NCBI GenBank assembly: GCA_017522065.1
Contig: JAFXAD010000058.1
Coordinates: forward strand, 105,540-169,539
Origin: Bacteroidales bacterium
Lineage (GTDB): Bacteria; Bacteroidota; Bacteroidia; Bacteroidales; P3
DNA: 64,000 nt
Direction: 5' to 3'
Positions 35,483 through 43,834 of this stretch are shown in pieces. How positions within the stretch are numbered: position 1 is the stretch's first letter; every line of letters starts with the position of its first letter. Under the pieces are notes generated by a model. The model was not told the origin of the DNA. It searched no databases and saw only the letters and a list, made by a program, of their open reading frames with translations. Made by a program: the position numbers and the translations under genes.

Positions 35483-37249
35483 TTACTTTGTTGCTTCGAG
35501 TTTGTCCGATTTGTCGAAGTAGTGGGTGTGCAGCTGCTCATGGCTGAGGTGGCCGCAGGGTTCGCCGTAGTACTCCTTGTAAATAGCCAAAATCTCGGGG
35601 TTCTCGTGGCTCTTGCGGATGGGCTTGCCAGCATCCTCGCGGTAGATGGCTTCCATACGTTTGCGGATGATGTCGCTGTTGCCGTGGTGGTAGGGCTGAC
35701 CGGCACCACCGATGCAACCGCCGGGGCATGCCATGACTTCGATGAAGTGGTAGCCGTTGGGGTTGCCCTGGCGTACCTGTTCCATCATCTTGCGTGCGTT
35801 GCCGAGGCTGTAGACAACGGCAATCTTCAGTGGGAAACCGTCGAAATCGATGGTGGCTTCCTTGACACCGTCGAAACCACGGGTCTCCATGAAGTCGATC
35901 TTCGGCAGGGTCTTGCCGGTGTGGACTTCGTAAGCGGTACGGAGAGCAGCCTCCATAACACCACCGGTGGCACCGAAGATGACAGCAGCACCTGACGACT
36001 GGCCGAGCGGGCTGTCGAAGTCCTCTTCGGGCATGTCGTTGAGGTCGAGGTTGCACTGACGAATCATGTGGGCAAGTTCGCGAGTGCTGAGGGTGAAGTT
36101 GACATCGCTGTCGCCGTTCACGCTGAGTTCCTCACGAGCGCGCTCGCTCTTCTTGGCAAGGCAAGGCATAATGGAAACAACAACGAGGTCTTCGCGTTTG
36201 ACGCCCAGTTTCGGAGCCAGATAGTTCTTGGCGACGGCGCCGAACATACCCTGGGGCGACTTGGCTGTCGAAGGATATTCGAGCAGGTCGGGGAAATTCT
36301 TCTCGTAGAAGGTGACCCATGCGGGGCAGCAGCTGGTGAACATAGGCAGTTTCACCTCTTCGCCTGCGAGGGCTTTCTTGAGGCGGCCGAGGAGCTCGGT
36401 ACCTTCCTCCATGATGGTAAGGTCGGCGCTCCAGTCGGTGTCGTATACCTGGTCGAAACCGAGGCGGCGGAGGGCAGCAGCCATCTTGCCGGTGACGATT
36501 TCGCCGGGTTTCATGCCGAATTCCTCGCCGAGGGCGACGCGGACGGCGGGAGCGGTCTGGACAACGACCTTCTTGGTCGGGTCGGCGATGGCTTCCATGA
36601 CTTTGGAGATGTCGTCAACGAGTGTGAGGGCTCCGACGGGGCATACCTGGACGCACTGGCCGCAGTTGACGCAGCTGCTGTCGCCAAGGTTCTGCTCGAA
36701 AGCGGGAGCAACAACGGCTTGGAAGCCACGGTTGACACCGCTAAGGGCACCGGCGGTCATGAACTTGTTGCACATGGTCTCGCAGCGGCGGCACATGACG
36801 CACTTGTCCATATCGCGATAGACGCTGAGGGTGGAGTCCTTACGGTAGGTAGAGGTTGCGCCCTTGAAGGGGATTTCCTTGATGCCAAGGCGTTTGGTGA
36901 GGCTCTGGAGTTCGCAGTCGCCGTTTTTCTCGCACTGGAGGCAATCGTTCGGGTGGTCGCTGAGGATCAGCTCGACGACAGTCTTGCGAGCGTTGATGAC
37001 GCGTGCGCTGTGGGTAAGGACTTCCATGCCTTCCATAACGTCGGTGGCGCAAGCGGGAGCCAGGTTGCGGCGGCCTTTCACTTCGACCACGCAGACGCGG
37101 CATCCGCCGGGTTTGTTTTCAAAATTCATCCCGTCGAGCTCGAAATGGCAGAGCGTGGGGATATCGATACCGTTCATGCGGGCAGCCTTGAGGATAGTGG
37201 TGCCTTCGGGAACTTGAATCGCTTTGTTATCTATTGTGAGATTAATCAT
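35483..37249 (-). CDS. hydA: [FeFe] hydrogenase catalytic subunit (group A, HydA/HndD type)
   Basis: 588 residues. N-terminal [2Fe-2S] domain (CHFELDG, GGCRVCVVEV, PACAT), the His-Cys cluster HPNDCLQCEKNGDC, two [4Fe-4S] clusters (CVMCRRCETMC and CVNCGQCVQVCP), then the H-cluster domain. Motif L1 is TSCCPAW (about 303) with both the proton-relay Cys and the ligand Cys. L2 is MPCLAKKSE (about 360). L3 is MACPGGCIGGAGQP (about 505), where GGAGQP replaces the common GGGGQP. The C-terminal small-subunit region follows (about 530-575). It reversibly reduces protons to H2 in the cytoplasm. With HydB and HydC it probably oxidises ferredoxin and NADH together. The maturases HydE, F and G are not in the window. 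Confidence 0.95.
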   Translation of the reverse strand: MINLTIDNKAIQVPEGTTILKAARMNGIDIPTLCHFELDGMNFENKPGGCRVCVVEVKGRRNLAPACATDVMEGMEVLTHSARVINARKTVVELILSDHPNDCLQCEKNGDCELQSLTKRLGIKEIPFKGATSTYRKDSTLSVYRDMDKCVMCRRCETMCNKFMTAGALSGVNRGFQAVVAPAFEQNLGDSSCVNCGQCVQVCPVGALTLVDDISKVMEAIADPTKKVVVQTAPAVRVALGEEFGMKPGEIVTGKMAAALRRLGFDQVYDTDWSADLTIMEEGTELLGRLKKALAGEEVKLPMFTSCCPAWVTFYEKNFPDLLEYPSTAKSPQGMFGAVAKNYLAPKLGVKREDLVVVSIMPCLAKKSERAREELSVNGDSDVNFTLSTRELAHMIRQCNLDLNDMPEEDFDSPLGQSSGAAVIFGATGGVMEAALRTAYEVHTGKTLPKIDFMETRGFDGVKEATIDFDGFPLKIAVVYSLGNARKMMEQVRQGNPNGYHFIEVMACPGGCIGGAGQPYHHGNSDIIRKRMEAIYREDAGKPIRKSHENPEILAIYKEYYGEPCGHLSHEQLHTHYFDKSDKLEATK

Positions 37250-37267
37250 TTTGTTTCTTTAATTTAT

Positions 37268-37312
37268 GTCGGACTGGTCGGACTTGTCAGACTAGTCGGA
37301 CGGGTCAGACTA
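37268..37312. repeat. Five 9-bp tandem repeats in the hydB-hydA spacer
   Basis: Five consecutive units of GTC(G/A)GAC plus two variable bases: GTCGGACTG, GTCGGACTT, GTCAGACTA, GTCGGACGG, GTCAGACTA. They sit between the hydB stop and the hydA start. Confidence 0.9.
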
Positions 37313-37316
37313 TATA

Positions 37317-39131
37317 TTATTGAATAGAGATGGCACCAAATTTACAGTTGTTGATACATGCACCGCACTTGATGCACTTGGTGCTGTCGATAACCATCGA
37401 GGCCAGTTTGTGTCCGGGAGCGGTGTAGTCGGTACGGCTGATAGCCTCGACGGGGCATCCCTTGGCGCACTTGCCACATCCGATGCACTTCTCGCGATCG
37501 ATGACGTAGCTCATGAGTTTCTTGCAGACACCGGCGCGGCACTTCTTGTCGACAACGTGCTCGACATATTCATCCCAGAAGTTGTCGAGGGTTGAGAGTA
37601 CCGGGTTCGGTGAGGTCTGACCAAGACCGCAGAGAGCGGTATCCTTGATGACGGCTGCCAGGTTGCGAAGCTCGGTGAGGTCTTCCATGGTACCGCGACC
37701 ATCGGTGATCTTCTCAAGGATTTCGCAGAGGCGTTTGTTACCGATACGGCAGGGCGAGCACTTGCCGCAGCTTTCCTCGCAGGTGAACTCAAGATAGAAT
37801 TTGGCGATAGCAGGCATGCAAGAGGTTTCGTCCATGACGACCATACCGCCAGAGCCCATCATTGAACCGGCAGCGACGAGGCTGTCGTAGTCGATGGCAG
37901 TGTCGAGGTGTTTTGCTGTCAAGCATCCGCCGGAAGGACCACCGGTCTGGACGGCTTTGAACTGACGGCCGTTCTTGATACCACCGCCGATTTCGTAGAT
38001 AATCTCACGCAGGGTGATGCCCATGGGGACTTCGATAAGACCCACGTTGTTGATCTGGCCTGCAAGAGCGAAGACCTTGGTACCTTTGGATTTCTCGGTT
38101 CCAATGCTGCTGAACCAGGCGGCACCCTTGGTGATGATAACGGGGACGTTGGCGAAGGTCTCAACGTTGTTGACGTTGGAGGGCTTGCCCATATAGCCGC
38201 TGACAGCGGGGAATGGAGGTTTCAGAGTGGGCTCGCCACGCTGGCCTTCCATGGAGTGGATAAGGGCTGTTTCCTCACCGCAGACGAATGCACCGGCACC
38301 ATAGCGGAGCTCGATATCGAAATCGAAGCCGCTGCCCATGATGTCCTTACCGAGGAGACCGTATTCGCGGGCCTGGTTGATGGCGATTTTGAGGCGCTCG
38401 ATAGCGAGGGGATATTCAGCACGGATATAGACGAGACCTTTGGAGGCACCGATGGCGTAGCCGCAGATGGCCATAGCCTCGACGATGCTGTTGGGGTCGC
38501 CTTCGAGGATGGAACGGTCCATGAAAGCACCGGGGTCGCCTTCGTCAGCGTTGCAGATGACGTATTTCTGGTCGGCTTTGTTCTTTGCGCAGAGTTCCCA
38601 CTTGAGACCTGTGGGGAAGCCAGCGCCGCCACGACCACGAAGACCGGAGGCCTTCATCTCGGCGATGACCTGCTCGGGGGTCATCTCGGTGAGGCACTTG
38701 CCAAGGGCTTCGTAACCGCCGCGAGAGATGCACTCTTCGATGTTTTCGGGATCTACAAAACCGCAGTTGCGGAGGGCAATACGGATCTGTTTCTTGTAGA
38801 AGTCCATGTGCTTGGAGTCGCTGACGTGCTCTTTGTTCTCAGGGTTGGTGTAGAGCAGATCGGGAACCTTACGGCCCTTGATGATATGCTCGTTGACGAT
38901 GCGCTCAGCATCCTCGGGTTTCACCTGAGTGTAGAAGGTGTTGTCGGGCATGATCTTGACGATAGGGCCACGCTCGCAGAAACCGAAGCATCCGGTCTTG
39001 ATGACCTGGACATCGTCGGAGAGACCTTTTTCGGCAAGGATATTCTTGAAGTTTTCGATAATCTGGAGGCTGTTGGAGCTTTTGCATCCGGTACCGCCGC
39101 AGATTAGGATATGCATTTTGTATTTTGCCAT
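37317..39131 (-). CDS. hydB: NADH/FMN-binding subunit of bifurcating [FeFe] hydrogenase (HydB/NuoF type)
   Basis: 604 residues. An N-terminal thioredoxin-like [2Fe-2S] domain (about 1-90; ICGGTGCKSS, TGCFGFC) precedes the NuoF core with the NADH/FMN site (GLRGRGGAGFPTG, NADEGDPGAF), an SLBB region, and the [4Fe-4S] motif CGKCSPCRIG. Two C-terminal ferredoxin clusters follow (CIGCGKCAKGCP, CIKCGACINNC). This is the standard HydB layout. The start ATG at 39131 is used. The longer open frame to 39194 only translates the 9-bp tandem repeats into Ser-Asp-Lys residues. HydB is thought to be the site of flavin-based electron bifurcation together with its neighbouring clusters. Confidence 0.95.
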   Translation of the reverse strand: MAKYKMHILICGGTGCKSSNSLQIIENFKNILAEKGLSDDVQVIKTGCFGFCERGPIVKIMPDNTFYTQVKPEDAERIVNEHIIKGRKVPDLLYTNPENKEHVSDSKHMDFYKKQIRIALRNCGFVDPENIEECISRGGYEALGKCLTEMTPEQVIAEMKASGLRGRGGAGFPTGLKWELCAKNKADQKYVICNADEGDPGAFMDRSILEGDPNSIVEAMAICGYAIGASKGLVYIRAEYPLAIERLKIAINQAREYGLLGKDIMGSGFDFDIELRYGAGAFVCGEETALIHSMEGQRGEPTLKPPFPAVSGYMGKPSNVNNVETFANVPVIITKGAAWFSSIGTEKSKGTKVFALAGQINNVGLIEVPMGITLREIIYEIGGGIKNGRQFKAVQTGGPSGGCLTAKHLDTAIDYDSLVAAGSMMGSGGMVVMDETSCMPAIAKFYLEFTCEESCGKCSPCRIGNKRLCEILEKITDGRGTMEDLTELRNLAAVIKDTALCGLGQTSPNPVLSTLDNFWDEYVEHVVDKKCRAGVCKKLMSYVIDREKCIGCGKCAKGCPVEAISRTDYTAPGHKLASMVIDSTKCIKCGACINNCKFGAISIQ

Positions 39132-39152
39132 GATTTTCTTTTTTGGGGTAAA

Positions 39153-39188
39153 GTCGGACGGGTCTGACTTGTCAGACGAGTCGGACAG
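39153..39188. repeat. Four 9-bp tandem repeats upstream of hydB
   Basis: GTCGGACGG, GTCTGACTT, GTCAGACGA, GTCGGACAG lie head to tail in the spacer between the ferredoxin-like gene and hydB. The units belong to the same family as those at 37268-37312. Confidence 0.9.
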
Positions 39189-39196
39189 ATTCAACT

Positions 39197-39592
39197 TTAC
39201 TTATCGATTGTTTCGTAATTGACAGGGATGATGCCCTCGACCAGTTCGCCGTTCTGGACATATTTGGTGAGGATTTCGTCGGCGCGGTTGTTGTCGACGT
39301 GTCCGAAAACGATGGGGTCCTTGCCGGGAACGCGCACCTCGAGGGTGGGTTCTGCGTGGCAGTAGCCCATGCATCCGGTCTGTGTGAAGACTGCCTGGAT
39401 GCCAAGTTCGTCGGCTTTCTGCATCATGTGTTCCATTACCTGCTTGGCACCGGCGGCAATACCACAAGTAGCCATAGCGACTTTGATTTGCACAAGCGAT
39501 TCGGGGTGTTCGGCTTTTTCGCGGACATCCAGATTCGACTGAAGCTTTTCTCTCATGGCCTTGAGGTCGGCCAGCGATTTAACTTTTGTCAT
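39197..39592 (-). CDS. (2Fe-2S) ferredoxin domain protein of the hydrogenase operon
   Basis: 131 residues, thioredoxin-like [2Fe-2S] ferredoxin. The cysteines occur as AMATCGIAAG and TGCMGYC, similar to the N-terminal domain of HydB. Related small ferredoxins open many NADH/NADPH-linked hydrogenase operons and probably form an extra electron entry or exit point. First gene of the operon, preceded by a TAnnTTTG promoter (39688-39695). An AAAGGAG sequence lies about 9 bases before the ATG, an unusually good Shine-Dalgarno for this phylum. hydB follows after 65 bases containing tandem repeats. Confidence 0.9.
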   Translation of the reverse strand: MTKVKSLADLKAMREKLQSNLDVREKAEHPESLVQIKVAMATCGIAAGAKQVMEHMMQKADELGIQAVFTQTGCMGYCHAEPTLEVRVPGKDPIVFGHVDNNRADEILTKYVQNGELVEGIIPVNYETIDK

Positions 39593-39687
39593 TGTGTAAA
39601 CTCCTTTTGGTTAATTAAGTTTGTGGATTAATATATTTATTTATTTTATAATGCGTTAGCATGAAATGCACAAGGCGTTTCAAGTTG

Positions 39688-39718
39688 CAAAGATACGCTT
39701 TTTTTATATATGTGCAAG
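39688..39718 (-). promoter_or_regulatory. Promoter of the [FeFe]-hydrogenase operon
   Basis: The minus strand has CTTG (one base off TTTG) at 39718-39715, a 19-base spacer and TATCTTTG at 39695-39688. This leaves a leader of roughly 90 bases. Confidence 0.7.
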
Positions 39719-39759
39719 CGTTTTGCAAAAATAATTATGCGAACTTGTGTTGCGATGCC

Positions 39760-41082
39760 TTACCAGCGGTATTCGGCCGATAGCATGAGCCTGAGATTGC
39801 CCGTTCCGCCGTCGTTGTCGTGCAGAAGTCTGTATTCGGTCGGATTGGTGCTGGATGCCTGTTGCTTAAGGTATTGTGCAAAGGTGTATTCGGCTTCGGC
39901 GTAGATGTTGAATGATGGGGTGGGGTGCCAACCGATGCGTGGCTGTATGCGGTAGAGGTACTCGATGTTGTGACCGCGTCCGAAGAAAGTGAAGTCGCTG
40001 CTGTAGTAGAAGTCCTCGCTTCTGATATCGGCATTGTACCCATAACCGAGGAAGATGCCGGGGCGCCACAGCCCTTGGGTACGCCCGAAGTCGAGCCAGA
40101 AGGTGTTGAAATGCCAGGGAGTATAGTGCGCGGCCATTTTTGCCGGCTCTCCGGGGGTGTTCAGGTGGTGAATGAAAGCGTAGTAGCCTCCCATGGAGCA
40201 TATCTCATACATGCTGTTGTTGAGTAGAGCCTGGACAGACAGAGTCCATTCTGGCCACCGGTATTTGGCGAAAAACGAGTAGCTGATGGTGGTGAATGTT
40301 TTCCGTTCGACGGGAGTCCAGTCGTATTGGTTGTCGCAAAATATCTCGCTTGCAGGGCGGGTGTAGATGTGGGGTTGCATGGTAAGCATATTGGCTGCGG
40401 CACCGGCGAAAAGGCGGCCCTTGTTGAACCGCAGCTGAAGATGGAGTTCAGGTACTGCGGCGCGACGTTGGAAATGGGTGCTTGAAGTTACGGCATCGTC
40501 GATGAAGCCCTGGCTCATGTTGTCCTGTTGGAAAAGTGCTACGGCGAGAGCCTCAAAGCTGTCGAAATGTGTGAAGTAGCGCAACTGGCTGTAGCGTGCA
40601 TAGGGGTGGAAAGGAGCGCCCATGTTGAGCGGACGAGTGTTGGGCATGATTTCCTGCACAACCATCGGGTGCCAGAACTGTCCGGCAAGCATACGGTGGT
40701 GGTCCCAGTCGAACTGCAGATAGGCGTGGCGAAGCCGCAGATTGTTGTTCGTGGCATTGGTAGAGCCCGTGAAATCGCCCTCCACGAACGCCATGGTGCG
40801 GGCACCAAGAATGTCGGGACCATGGACGGCAAGGTTGAGCCGAGCAGTGATGCTCAACATATTCATATTCCATCCGTTGTTGATGTCGTAGCCCGATGTG
40901 CCGTCGGAGAGCACTTCGGGTTTTGGATAGAAGAGCATCATCTCTTCGCGACCCCCGACGACTTGGCGGCTGTCGGCATAGAAATGGGGGTTCACAAAAC
41001 CGTGGAATTCGAAACGGGGTGTGTTGTCCTGCGCAGCAAGCGGAAGGGCGAACAGCATAATGGCCAAAAGAATGAAAAGCAT
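39760..41082 (-). CDS. Outer-membrane beta-barrel (porin-like) protein, unknown specificity
   Basis: 440 residues from the ATG at 41082: signal peptide (MLFILLAIMLFALPLAAQ), then a protein of alternating hydrophobic/aromatic strands and Asp/Asn-rich turns ending in AEYRW, with the C-terminal aromatic typical of outer-membrane barrels. The region around FVEGDFTGS and LRHAYLQFDW resembles DcaP/OprP-like porins. About 16 strands would be expected for this size. The longer frame to 41166 is upstream leader. Promoter TATATTTG at 41164-41171. Its position next to the hydrogenase operon may be chance; the two have separate promoters. Confidence 0.82.
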   Translation of the reverse strand: MLFILLAIMLFALPLAAQDNTPRFEFHGFVNPHFYADSRQVVGGREEMMLFYPKPEVLSDGTSGYDINNGWNMNMLSITARLNLAVHGPDILGARTMAFVEGDFTGSTNATNNNLRLRHAYLQFDWDHHRMLAGQFWHPMVVQEIMPNTRPLNMGAPFHPYARYSQLRYFTHFDSFEALAVALFQQDNMSQGFIDDAVTSSTHFQRRAAVPELHLQLRFNKGRLFAGAAANMLTMQPHIYTRPASEIFCDNQYDWTPVERKTFTTISYSFFAKYRWPEWTLSVQALLNNSMYEICSMGGYYAFIHHLNTPGEPAKMAAHYTPWHFNTFWLDFGRTQGLWRPGIFLGYGYNADIRSEDFYYSSDFTFFGRGHNIEYLYRIQPRIGWHPTPSFNIYAEAEYTFAQYLKQQASSTNPTEYRLLHDNDGGTGNLRLMLSAEYRW

Positions 41083-41163
41083 GTCGATGTTGATTTTACT
41101 TGTTGAGTGTAAATTACTGACGTTGTGTGTGCTGTGTTGGTCTGTGCCGAACTGTCGGATTTG

Positions 41164-41171
41164 CAAATATA
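41164..41171 (-). promoter_or_regulatory. -7 element for the porin-like gene
   Basis: The minus strand reads TATATTTG (TAnnTTTG), about 80 bases upstream of the ATG at 41082. Confidence 0.6.
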
Positions 41172-41287
41172 GATATTTTTCTTAATTGTTGGTATCGGTC
41201 GGATTTTGAATTTGTTAATGCCTTGCCGAAACTTATTTTCCCTGCAACATACGATTCGAGGGAATGTTTCGTTTGATAGTGTGCGTT

Positions 41288-43216
41288 ATGAATGACAAAT
41301 CAAGCATATTGCATCTTGCCCGACTTGACGAATTGCTCGACAAGGAGGCCGCCTACGAGACGGCCGCCTATAGCCGTGCGCTGACCATAGACAATATAAG
41401 CGGTCGCGTTTGCGAGGCTGACTGCAAGTATCCCATTGCAATAAACGGTTGGGGATACAACGCACTTAATCAGTTGATATTGACAATTTCGTATGAGACC
41501 GACGGTGACGAGTTGGAAAACGACTTCGAACCGGGACGGCCTGTCGCGTTCTTCTTTTTGTCGCAAGACGGAAACAATGTTGTGGAAATGCAATACACCT
41601 GTTTTGTCGATATGTACAAAGACGGCATTATGCAGATTCAGCTGCCCGGGAAACAGGCTCTGATGGCAATAAACGAAAAGTCTGGCCACAGTCTGCTTGG
41701 CATTCGGACGGCCATCGACGGCACGTCTTATAGGGTGATGCACGACGCTTTGCGCATGGCGATGCGTTCCAATGATGAAAAGTTTGTCCGACTGCGCGAC
41801 ACTCTGATAGGACCGTTGCATCCGCGTTGCCGGCAGTTGCCGCCAATCCAGTTTCCATGGCTCAACGATATGCAGAACAAAGCGGTACGCCGTGTGGTGG
41901 CAGCCATGGATGTGGCTGTCGTGCATGGCCCTCCGGGAACAGGCAAGACGACTACGCTGATTGAAGCCATAATAGAAACCCTCCAGCGCGAGACGCAGGT
42001 GTTGGTATGTGCCCCGAGCAATGCCGCGGTCGACTGGATAAGCGAGCAGCTTGCGAAGCGCAGCGTCAATGTGCTTCGCATAGGCAACCCGTTGAAGATG
42101 ACGGACGAAATGCTGGAATGCAGCTATGAGCGACGCTATGCGGCTCATCCCGATTATCCGGAACTATGGAGCATTAGGCGTACTTTGCGCGAGAGTGCAG
42201 AAGGCAAAAACTCACATTCAAGACAGGAACAGCTGCGCCGGTTGAGGAAAAGGCAGATGGAACTTGAGATAAAGATAAATGCCGACCTTTTTGACAATGC
42301 GCGTGTGGTCAGCTGTACGCTTATAGGAAGTGCTTACCATATACTTGAGCATCACAGGTTCAGCACCCTGTTTATCGACGAAGCGGCACAGGCTCTCGAA
42401 CCTGCATGCTGGGCGGCCATCATGAAGGCCGACCGCGTTGTGTTGAGTGGCGACCACTGCCAGTTGCCGCCAACGGTCAAGTGTGTGGAAGCGGCCCGGG
42501 CAGGCTTGGCAGATACGCTAATGCAGCATGTTGTCAAGACCAAGCCGGAGTGCGTGACCCTCCTGACGACGCAATACCGTATGAATCGCGACATAATGGA
42601 ATTTCCGTCGCACTGGTTCTACCACGGAGAGCTCAAGGCGGCGCCAGAGGTGGCCGACCGGTTGGTGAGCCTGATGGACATTCCGTTGACTTGGATAGAC
42701 ACGGCGGAAAGCGGAGAGCGAGAAGCGGAGGACGGAGAAGTAAGACCGGAGAGCGGAGAGCGTCGGTCGCGGAGTGGAAGCCTGGCCAATGCCGACGAGG
42801 CTCGCTTGGTTGTGCACACGGTGCGCGACTACGTGGATATGATAGGATTGGAACGCATGGTCTCGGATAATGTAGATGTCGGAATAATATCCCCTTACCG
42901 GGCACAGGTCCGCATGATACGCCGACTGCTGAAGATGCAACGCTTCTACCGTCGCCTGCGGGGTCAGGTGAGCGTCAACACCGTTGATGGTTTTCAGGGG
43001 CAGGAGCGCGATGTGATAATAATCAGTATGGTCCGGGACAACGACAAGGGGGAGATCGGGTTCTTGGGCGACCTGCGACGCATGAACGTAGCCATTACGC
43101 GAGCCCGCATGAAACTGATTGTCATCGGCAACAGCGAGACTCTGTCATGTCACAGGTTCTACAAAGCCCTCTTTGAGCATTTCCAGTCGAGAGGGCAGGT
43201 GATAGAGGCTCGTTAG
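41288..43216 (+). CDS. Superfamily 1 (Upf1/Dna2-like) helicase with an in-frame repeat insertion
   Basis: 642 residues from the ATG at 41288 (an ATG at 41264 is also open). An N-terminal beta-rich region (about 1-190) is followed by the helicase core: Walker A GPPGTGKTTT (about 218), motif II LFIDEAAQAL, motif III GDHCQLPPTV, motif IV TTQYRMN, motif V VNTVDGFQGQERD and motif VI VAITRARMKL. This matches the bacterial IGHMBP2/Upf1-like DNA/RNA helicases. Between motifs IV and V, residues about 472-500 are a Glu/Ser/Arg-rich stretch encoded by short GCGGAGAGCG-type repeats (42702-42785). This stretch looks inserted in a tolerant loop after the conserved WIDTAES. Substrate not known. Confidence 0.93.
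   Translation: MNDKSSILHLARLDELLDKEAAYETAAYSRALTIDNISGRVCEADCKYPIAINGWGYNALNQLILTISYETDGDELENDFEPGRPVAFFFLSQDGNNVVEMQYTCFVDMYKDGIMQIQLPGKQALMAINEKSGHSLLGIRTAIDGTSYRVMHDALRMAMRSNDEKFVRLRDTLIGPLHPRCRQLPPIQFPWLNDMQNKAVRRVVAAMDVAVVHGPPGTGKTTTLIEAIIETLQRETQVLVCAPSNAAVDWISEQLAKRSVNVLRIGNPLKMTDEMLECSYERRYAAHPDYPELWSIRRTLRESAEGKNSHSRQEQLRRLRKRQMELEIKINADLFDNARVVSCTLIGSAYHILEHHRFSTLFIDEAAQALEPACWAAIMKADRVVLSGDHCQLPPTVKCVEAARAGLADTLMQHVVKTKPECVTLLTTQYRMNRDIMEFPSHWFYHGELKAAPEVADRLVSLMDIPLTWIDTAESGEREAEDGEVRPESGERRSRSGSLANADEARLVVHTVRDYVDMIGLERMVSDNVDVGIISPYRAQVRMIRRLLKMQRFYRRLRGQVSVNTVDGFQGQERDVIIISMVRDNDKGEIGFLGDLRRMNVAITRARMKLIVIGNSETLSCHRFYKALFEHFQSRGQVIEAR
42702..42785 (+). repeat. In-frame short-repeat insertion inside the helicase gene
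   Basis: Purine-rich repeats built on GCGGAGAGCG (exact copies at 42711-42720 and 42753-42762) and GCGGAAAGCGGAGAGC (42704-42719). The reading frame is kept. A 15/16 match to this last unit occurs in miaB (61758-61773, opposite strand). Confidence 0.7.
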
Positions 43217-43244
43217 TGTTTTTTGTTTCGAGTTTTTCGGGATT

Positions 43245-43793
43245 CTAAAAATTATGCAATCGTAGAAAAAGTAATCCAGTGACTACTGCTGTCAAATCAA
43301 GGCTGAAACTCATTGTGAAAAAAGGTCTGTCCCAATAGTTTGTCAATCCCATCGCTAAACTTGTCCATGCAAATTTGCTTCTGTTTGCTTTTGCTCCAGG
43401 TGCTATGCGTAAGCCACCATCAAGTCCTAATCTTGGGGTTAAATGATGGTCGAATTTGCAGGCAAGAGTAACTCCGCTGTAAAATTGAATATCAATTTTT
43501 TGACTTGTATCGAAAGGTCTATAGACAACACCGCATACAGCTCCTGCGTAGTCTTTTATGGGGCCCGCGGCGTATGACAAAGACCCATACCATCCCCAAT
43601 GTTCGGGAACGTGAGCATACTGCAGTCCAAAACCAATGCCCAGATTTACCATTGCGTGATCTGGTTCGCTGTCGCCAGGTCCTATCTGTAGCCGTGTTTC
43701 AAGGAAATGAGTCGAAAAGCGAAGCGTGTCTTGTGTGTTTTGTGCCGATGCAGTGAATGCTGCAATCATAAGAAAGAATACAAGTCGTCTCAT
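43245..43793 (-). CDS. Small predicted outer-membrane beta-barrel protein
   Basis: 182 residues: signal peptide (MRRLVFFLMIAAFTASAQ) and about eight predicted amphipathic strands separated by short turns (VNLGIGFGLQYAHV, GWYGSLSYAAG, VTLACKFDHHLTPRLGLDGGL), ending with aromatic F. The size and pattern fit a small OmpX/OmpW-like barrel, but no specific family is recognised and the C-terminal LLFLRLHNF is more hydrophobic than usual. Convergent with the helicase gene (28 bases between stops). No clear promoter element. Confidence 0.7.
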   Translation of the reverse strand: MRRLVFFLMIAAFTASAQNTQDTLRFSTHFLETRLQIGPGDSEPDHAMVNLGIGFGLQYAHVPEHWGWYGSLSYAAGPIKDYAGAVCGVVYRPFDTSQKIDIQFYSGVTLACKFDHHLTPRLGLDGGLRIAPGAKANRSKFAWTSLAMGLTNYWDRPFFTMSFSLDLTAVVTGLLFLRLHNF

Positions 43794-43834
43794 AATAGTT
43801 TTTTTTTAAAATGTAATTGTAATTTTATGTGGTG

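Noticed and set aside
37268-37312. 9-bp repeats as a CRISPR array
   Set aside because: The units are adjoining with no unique spacers, and far too short.
37908-39107. 399-residue plus-strand frame opposite hydB, and the 419-residue frame at 36068-37327 opposite hydA
   Set aside because: Both are antisense shadows. The minus frames contain all Fe-S and catalytic motifs; the plus frames are low-complexity with no known domain.
39132-39194. Extension of HydB with Ser-Asp-Lys repeats
   Set aside because: Encoded by the 9-bp intergenic repeats. The conserved HydB N-terminus begins at MAKYKMHILICGG.
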